Shown piece after piece: positions 59,285 through 64,000 of a DNA stretch of 64,000 bases. Each line of letters begins with the position of its first letter. The first letter of the stretch is position 1. Location of the stretch: assembly GCF_003641205.1 (NCBI RefSeq), contig NZ_CP032762.1:5804662-5868661 (forward strand), given 5' to 3'. The DNA is from Rhodococcus sp. P1Y (GTDB lineage: Bacteria > Actinomycetota > Actinomycetes > Mycobacteriales > Mycobacteriaceae). A model generated the notes under the pieces. It saw nothing but the letters and a program-made list of their open reading frames with translations, did not search any database and was not told the origin of the DNA. The translations under genes and the position numbers were made by a program.

Positions 59285-59868
59285 CCGCCGTAGACGCGGG
59301 GTTCGAGGGTTCCGATGTAGGGCAGGTCGCGGTAACGCTCGTTGTAGTCCAGTCCGTACCCGACCACGAACTCGTTGGGGATATCGAAACCGACGTGTCC
59401 GACCTCGACGTCGACCTTGATGGCATCCGGCTTACGCAGCAGCGTGACGACTGACAACGACGCAGGATTCCGCGTCGCGAGGTTGCGCTTGAGCCACGAC
59501 AACGTCAGCCCTGAATCGATGATGTCCTCGACGATGAGCACGTGCCTGCCGTTGATGTCACGGTCGAGGTCTTTGAGAATGCGCACCACGCCGGACGACG
59601 ACGTCGACGAACCGTACGAGCTGACCGCCATGAACTCGAGCTGCGTGGGAATCGGCAGCGCACGCGCGAAATCGGTCATGAACATGATCGCGCCCTTGAG
59701 GACACCGACCAGAAGAAGATCACCCTCGGGCGCGCCCACCGGATACAGCTTGGCGATCTCCTCGGCAAGCTCCGCGGTTCGAGCCTTGATCTGCTCCTCG
59801 GAGATGAGAATCGATTCGATGTCGCCCTCGTACACGGCGCGTCCCTTCGTAGGTTCTCGTTCGTTCAC
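59281..59868 (-). CDS. hpt: Hypoxanthine-guanine phosphoribosyltransferase
   Basis: A 195-residue purine salvage enzyme making IMP and GMP. Motifs: [39 protein letters not shown], the PRPP-binding loop [17 protein letters not shown], and [21 protein letters not shown] use the GTG at 59868 with an AGGGA ribosome site; the ATG at 59916, which overlaps the tilS 3' end, is a possible alternative. Converges with the kinase gene, with 4 bp overlap of the stops. Confidence 0.94.
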   Translation of the reverse strand: MNEREPTKGRAVYEGDIESILISEEQIKARTAELAEEIAKLYPVGAPEGDLLLVGVLKGAIMFMTDFARALPIPTQLEFMAVSSYGSSTSSSGVVRILKDLDRDINGRHVLIVEDIIDSGLTLSWLKRNLATRNPASLSVVTLLRKPDAIKVDVEVGHVGFDIPNEFVVGYGLDYNERYRDLPYIGTLEPRVYGG

Positions 59869-59888
59869 GGATTCCCTGAAAAGCCCCT

Positions 59889-59935
59889 CAGGCTCCACTC
59901 CAGCCTCAATGGTCATTCCGCAGGCTCCACTCCAG
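59889..59935. repeat. Direct repeat at the tilS/hpt junction
   Basis: CAGGCTCCACTCCAG occurs at 59889-59903 and again at 59921-59935 (32-bp period), across the tilS stop codon. It makes the end of tilS and the possible N-terminal extension of hpt similar in sequence. Confidence 0.75.
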
Positions 59936-60880
59936 CTCCGTGACAAGCCTGCCACGCCGACGCCCCACCACCAACCTCGCACCGTCGGGCGCGCCGCTCA
60001 CAGCAACGCCCCCTTGCCCACGCCACTCTCCGATCAAATCGTCGACCAACCGTAACTGCTTGTCCGACAGCCCTTTTGCGCCATTGCGCAGCAACCACAG
60101 ACGTAGAGTTCGTCGACGAAGCGCCGGAGGTACGTCAGTGAGCACCGTCACCGACAGGTCGTCGCCGGCGCCCGCCGAGTGGAGCAGGTCCACCGCCAGT
60201 GCGTCGAGAACCTGGGAATCCTCGCGGACCTGAGTCGCGGTCCGGCCGAGTGCCTGGGCGACGCCGCCGCCCAGCACGTCCTCGAGCAGCGGCAGCACTT
60301 CGCGGCGCAACCGGACCCGGGAGAAGGCGTCGTCGACGTTGTGTGGGTCCTCGAACGCGGCGATTCCGAGGTCACCGCACGCCTGCCACGTCACCGACCG
60401 TCTCACCCCGAGCAACGGTCTCCCCCACGGCGCGTCCCATGGGGCCATACCGGCGATCGACCGCGGTCCCGACCCACGCGAGAGTCCGAGAAGGACGGTC
60501 TCCGCCTGATCGTCGAGCGTGTGCCCGATGAGTACCGCCGACTCGCCCCGCGCATCTCGAAGCGCGTCGTAGCGGGCGCGCCTGGCAGCAGCTTCCATGC
60601 CGCCGTCGGTTCCGACAGTCACCGTCAGCACCCTCGCGTCGACGCAACCGAGTGCCGTCGCCTGCCAGGCTGCGGTAGCGGCGACCGCGGCGGATCCGGA
60701 CTGCAGACCGTGATCGACGACGAGTGCCACCACCTCGGGGGCCTCGGCCGCCGCTGCCGCGGTCAGTGCGAGAGAATCCGCGCCACCGGACAGCGCAACG
60801 GCCACTGGGCCGGACCAGTACCGCAGCCACGAACGCACGGCGAGGCGCACCTCGAGGATCGCTGGTGTCTCCGGCAGCAT
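59906..60880 (-). CDS. tilS: tRNA(Ile)-lysidine synthetase
   Basis: A 324-residue PP-loop ATPase that converts the wobble cytidine of tRNA-Ile(CAU) to lysidine. The PP-loop [15 protein letters not shown] is near residue 30, followed by [29 protein letters not shown] and RPLLGVRRS. The ATG at 60880 overlaps the upstream stop as TGATG. The C-terminal domain is short, as in other actinobacteria. Confidence 0.95.
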   Translation of the reverse strand: MLPETPAILEVRLAVRSWLRYWSGPVAVALSGGADSLALTAAAAAEAPEVVALVVDHGLQSGSAAVAATAAWQATALGCVDARVLTVTVGTDGGMEAAARRARYDALRDARGESAVLIGHTLDDQAETVLLGLSRGSGPRSIAGMAPWDAPWGRPLLGVRRSVTWQACGDLGIAAFEDPHNVDDAFSRVRLRREVLPLLEDVLGGGVAQALGRTATQVREDSQVLDALAVDLLHSAGAGDDLSVTVLTDVPPALRRRTLRLWLLRNGAKGLSDKQLRLVDDLIGEWRGQGGVAVSGAPDGARLVVGRRRGRLVTELEWSLRNDH

Positions 60881-61962
60881 CAGCCCAGGACGCGCGCGAT
60901 CCACCGGTCCGGATTCTCGATCTCGTCGAGCAAAGGCAGGGTGCTCGCGTCGGTCCAAATGACGTTGAAGCGTTCCATTCCCACCGCACCGACCACATGA
61001 TCGACGAACGCTTTGCCGCGGACGTACTGCGCCATCTTCGCGTCCATTCCGAGCAAGGCTCGCACGACGCGCTGCAACGGGTTCTGCTTACGCCGACGTC
61101 GGCTGTCGAAGGCGCTTCTGATCTGCGCGACCGACGGAACCACAGCGGGCCCTACCGCGTCCATGACGTGATCGGCATGCCCCTCGAGCAAGGTTCCGAG
61201 GACCAACAGACGGTCTATGGCGTCGCGCTGCGCGGCGGGCTGAGTGGCACGAAGCAGTCCGACGATTCCTCCGTCCTCGGCCTTGTCGGACGCTTTGCGA
61301 GCCTTGAGTGCGGTGGTCAATCGGCCGGCGAACTCGCCCATGGGCTCGTCGACTCCGTCGGAGAGGACCGCCACCGAACTACGCATGTACTCCCCGATCC
61401 ACGGCGCGGAGGAGAACTGGACTCGGTGCGTCACCTCGTGCAGGCACACCCACAACCGAAAATCGCTCGGCGGAACCTTCAATGCTCGCTCGACCGCGAT
61501 GATGTTGGGCGCGACGAGCAGAAGTGTGCCGTGCTCGCCGGTAAAGGGGTCGTACTGCCCGAGGATGGCGCTGGACAGAAACGCAAGCATCGCGCCTGCC
61601 TGCAGCCCCGCGGGCTTGCCGGCGAGCAGTCCCGACGGCTCGGCGTCCGAGTCACCGGTGAGGTGCTTCATGGACGCTGCTGCTGCTTCGATCCACCCAG
61701 CGCGAGTGACGATCTGCGCCTCGGGAACCGGGAGACCGTCGGCCAGTCCTGTCGTCTCCCGAACCGGCCCTTCGGCACGAATGGATGCCTGTGCGAGTTC
61801 CTCGACGGCCGTTTCCGCGGTGTAGCGCGAGGTCGCCGGTTCCTTCGGAGCCAGCTTGGCACCGGTCTTGGACGCCAGGGCCCAGTCGACGGCGCCGCCG
61901 ATTCCACGCGATTCCGACTTCTCGTCGTTGGTGCTCTCTACGTCCGTGTTCTTGGCATTCAC
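60880..61962 (-). CDS. Zinc-dependent metalloprotease family protein (DUF2342, Rv3626c-like)
   Basis: A 360-residue zincin-type protein with the HExxH motif in VCLHEVTHRVQFSSAPW and, 60-70 residues later, LLEGHADHVMDAVGP, where an E-G-H-A-D-H run may complete the zinc site. It matches the DUF2342 family sometimes labelled F420-biosynthesis-associated; no link to F420 is visible here. Proteolysis is plausible but untested. GTG start at 61962 overlaps the dacB stop (GTGA). Confidence 0.9.
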   Translation of the reverse strand: MNAKNTDVESTNDEKSESRGIGGAVDWALASKTGAKLAPKEPATSRYTAETAVEELAQASIRAEGPVRETTGLADGLPVPEAQIVTRAGWIEAAAASMKHLTGDSDAEPSGLLAGKPAGLQAGAMLAFLSSAILGQYDPFTGEHGTLLLVAPNIIAVERALKVPPSDFRLWVCLHEVTHRVQFSSAPWIGEYMRSSVAVLSDGVDEPMGEFAGRLTTALKARKASDKAEDGGIVGLLRATQPAAQRDAIDRLLVLGTLLEGHADHVMDAVGPAVVPSVAQIRSAFDSRRRRKQNPLQRVVRALLGMDAKMAQYVRGKAFVDHVVGAVGMERFNVIWTDASTLPLLDEIENPDRWIARVLG

Positions 61963-63365
61963 CGGCAACCACACAATCTGAGCGTCGACGCGACGGCGTC
62001 CAGTGCGGGCCGCGATACCTCGGGCGGCCGATCGTTGGACATCAGCGCGAACGTGAGTGCCCTGCCATCCACATCGACGACGTATCCGGCGAGAGCGCTT
62101 GCGTTCGACAGTGTGCCAGTTTTGGCACGTACCCATCCGGCGCCGATGCGATCGTTGCTTGCGTAGCGGTCCGACAAGGTGCCCGTCGAGCCTGCAACGG
62201 GTAGGTAGTCGAGCATCGGGCGCAACTCCGGTTTGTCCGACCCAGCGGCCGAGGTCAATATCTGGTCGAGGATTCGAGCGGGAATCAGATCGTCGACCGA
62301 CAGCCCGCTCGTGTCGTGAAGTTTCATCCCGGTCAGGTCGTAGCCCGCAGAGAACAGGGTCTGACCGATCGAGTCGACCGCACCGGTGAACGACGGCGAC
62401 GCGTTGGTCTCGATGGCGATCTCTCGACCGATCGCCTCGGCCAGAACATTGTCCGACCTACCCATCATCTGTCCGAGCCGATCACGCAGCGGGGCTGACT
62501 GGACGCTCGCCACCTGGTCGGCACCTTCCGACGCGGTTCCGAGCGTCACCCGCGCGGGGTCGATTCCCAGCCCCCGTGCGAGTGCTCGGCCTGCGTCGAG
62601 GGCAGGTTGGGCGCTGCGAGGAGACTCGTCCTCCAACGGTATCGACCTGCCGCCGTCGAGCATGATCGGTTCGATCGGCGTGATGTATCCGGCGGCGACG
62701 TCGGGCTCGAACCATCCCTGCGCCATCGTGGGACCGTCGTAGATCGAGGTGTCGACGACGATTCGATCCACCGGAACCGAAGACCGCTTGATCTGTTCCA
62801 CCATGTCGTCGATCCGCGCTGCACCGGGATAAAACCCTGGAGTGCCCGTCGGCTGCGCGGTCATGGTCGGATCGCCTGCAGCGACGATGACGATCTCGCC
62901 CTCGCTCTGGCCTTTGACCACCCGTGTCGTGACGCGGTGTTCGGGCGAGAGTGCCAACATCGCGGCGGCTGCGGTGAGGACTTTCGTCGTCGACGCAGGT
63001 GTCATCGGGTTGTCACTGCCGGTGGACCACAGGACCTCGCCACTGACGGCGTCGGCCACCATCCCGGCGAACTCGCCCAGTTCAGGAGCGTCCACGACGG
63101 GGGCGAGCGCCGCAGCAAGCCCTGCCGCGCTCGGCACCGGCGCCGATTCGGGCACCGGCACGATGGCGGGCGCCGGAATGACCGGGTCGGGCTCGGGCGC
63201 CGTCGGAGCCGCGGAGTCCTCACCCGAGGTGAGCGGCAAGATCGCCGCGACGGCCGTTCCGCCCGCGGCCAGAGCTACGACGACGCCGAGAATCAGAAGG
63301 ATTCGAGTGCGACGCCGCTTACGGCCTGCGGTCGGGCCGAGAGATCGCTTGGTCAACCCCGCCAC
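61959..63365 (-). CDS. dacB: D-alanyl-D-alanine carboxypeptidase/endopeptidase (PBP4 type)
   Basis: A 468-residue class C penicillin-binding protein. A basic N-terminus and one helix ([19 protein letters not shown]) anchor or export it, followed by a Pro/Ala-rich linker. Active-site motifs: SxxK in [11 protein letters not shown], SxN in [14 protein letters not shown], and KTG in [12 protein letters not shown]. It trims peptidoglycan stem peptides. GTG at 63365 with an AGAGGA ribosome site; the frame continues upstream without family resemblance. Corresponds to Rv3627c. Confidence 0.93.
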   Translation of the reverse strand: MAGLTKRSLGPTAGRKRRRTRILLILGVVVALAAGGTAVAAILPLTSGEDSAAPTAPEPDPVIPAPAIVPVPESAPVPSAAGLAAALAPVVDAPELGEFAGMVADAVSGEVLWSTGSDNPMTPASTTKVLTAAAAMLALSPEHRVTTRVVKGQSEGEIVIVAAGDPTMTAQPTGTPGFYPGAARIDDMVEQIKRSSVPVDRIVVDTSIYDGPTMAQGWFEPDVAAGYITPIEPIMLDGGRSIPLEDESPRSAQPALDAGRALARGLGIDPARVTLGTASEGADQVASVQSAPLRDRLGQMMGRSDNVLAEAIGREIAIETNASPSFTGAVDSIGQTLFSAGYDLTGMKLHDTSGLSVDDLIPARILDQILTSAAGSDKPELRPMLDYLPVAGSTGTLSDRYASNDRIGAGWVRAKTGTLSNASALAGYVVDVDGRALTFALMSNDRPPEVSRPALDAVASTLRLCGCR

Positions 63366-63502
63366 CCAATCCTCTTTTCGGTATCGAATCTCTGCCCGGT
63401 GGCAGTTCCTCCAACAGTATCCTCGGGTCCGGTACGCTGGCGCCGCCACCACAGCGCGTCGAACAAGACGCCGCCAAGTACAAAGAAGAGCGAGGTCTGC
63501 AC

Positions 63503-63994
63503 GTGCCGTTCGACGTCACCATCGAGATCCCCAAGGGTCAGCGCAACAAGTACGAGGTCGACCACAAGACCGGTCGTGTACGCCTCGACCGCTACCTGTA
63601 CACCGCGATGGGATACCCGGCCGACTACGGCTTCATCGAAGGCACCCTCGGCGAGGACGGCGACCCGCTCGACGCGTTCGTGTTGCTCCCCGAATCGGTG
63701 TTCCCCGGCGTCATCGTCGAGGCCAGGCCCGTTGCCATGTTCAAGATGGTCGACGAGGCGGGCGGCGACGACAAAGTGCTGTGCGTTCCAGCCGGCGATC
63801 CTCGCTGGGATCACATCCAAGACCTGAGCGACGTGTCGACCTTCGAGCTGGAAGCCATCAAGCACTTCTTCGTCCATTACAAGGATCTGGAGCCGAACAA
63901 GCACGTCACGGCAGCAGACTGGGTGGGGCGCGCAGAGGCAGAAGCCGAAATCGCTGCATCGTTCAAGCGTTTGGCGGACAATCCGGAGCACTGA
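63503..63994 (+). CDS. ppa: Inorganic pyrophosphatase
   Basis: A 163-residue family I pyrophosphatase, complete to its stop near the window end. Active-site segments: [42 protein letters not shown] and [17 protein letters not shown]. It hydrolyses pyrophosphate to drive biosynthesis. GTG start at 63503. Divergent from dacB across 137 bp, as in M. tuberculosis (Rv3627c/Rv3628). Confidence 0.96.
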   Translation: MPFDVTIEIPKGQRNKYEVDHKTGRVRLDRYLYTAMGYPADYGFIEGTLGEDGDPLDAFVLLPESVFPGVIVEARPVAMFKMVDEAGGDDKVLCVPAGDPRWDHIQDLSDVSTFELEAIKHFFVHYKDLEPNKHVTAADWVGRAEAEAEIAASFKRLADNPEH

Positions 63995-64000
63995 GAAGAA

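Overview
This is an actinobacterial chromosome segment, most likely Rhodococcus (Mycobacteriales). The evidence is high GC with many GTG starts, a WhiB3 protein, a KstR-type cholesterol regulon, and a long block collinear with Mycobacterium tuberculosis Rv3583c to Rv3628 (carD, lpqE, radA, disA, carbonic anhydrase, mutY, mhuD, clpC1, lysS, coaX, panD, panC, folK, folB, folP, folE, ftsH, hpt, tilS, dacB, ppa). Genus is inferred from gene content and order, not from a database search. No rRNA, tRNA, CRISPR array, insertion sequence or prophage was seen.

Layout. Positions 1-2.3 kb: the end of an EAL-domain protein, then a minus-strand whiB3 / membrane proteins / DUF427 cluster with a 30-bp minisatellite. 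2.4-6.2 kb: gluconate kinase and permease, an alpha/beta hydrolase and a divergent FadR/GntR regulator. 6.2-13.8 kb: the cholesterol side-chain module (ltp2-chsH1-chsH2-chsE2-chsE1 plus a FadE34-like fused acyl-CoA dehydrogenase), divergent from kstR, with two perfect KstR operators. 13.9-17.6 kb: a trehalose-phosphatase/GH15 fusion and a LacI regulator. 17.7-20.4 kb: a zinc/manganese ABC importer. 20.4-22.7 kb: 5-oxoprolinase pxpABC. 22.7-23.7 kb: an iron-siderophore binding lipoprotein behind an IdeR box. 23.8-27.8 kb: rlmB-cysS-ispF-ispD-carD. 28.2-36 kb: lpqE, radA, disA, a secreted protein, carbonic anhydrase, mutY, two hydrolases and mhuD. 36-39 kb: an MFS exporter and a secreted lipase. 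39-43.5 kb: clpC1 and lysS. 43.5-44.5 kb: rhodanese and cysteine dioxygenase. 44.6-55.2 kb: the pantothenate/CoA (panC, panD, coaX) and folate (folE-P-B-K) genes leading to ftsH. 55.5-59.3 kb: an M23-type lipoprotein divergent from an unusual membrane Ser/Thr kinase. 59.3-64 kb: hpt, tilS, a zincin, dacB and ppa.

Many operons are very tightly packed, with 1- or 4-base stop/start overlaps (ATGA, GTGA, TGATG). These overlaps were used to choose several starts.

The most unusual features are two families of dispersed intergenic palindromes. Family A has arms like GTGCGTGCGTAATGACA and overlaps or abuts the stop codons of unrelated genes. Family B has 53-bp units bounded by CGCTTGAATGG. Also notable are a kinase with a DFN motif and a planctomycete-like N-terminus, a ChsH2 whose DUF35 zinc-ribbon cysteines are largely missing, and the absence of lsr2 between clpC1 and lysS.
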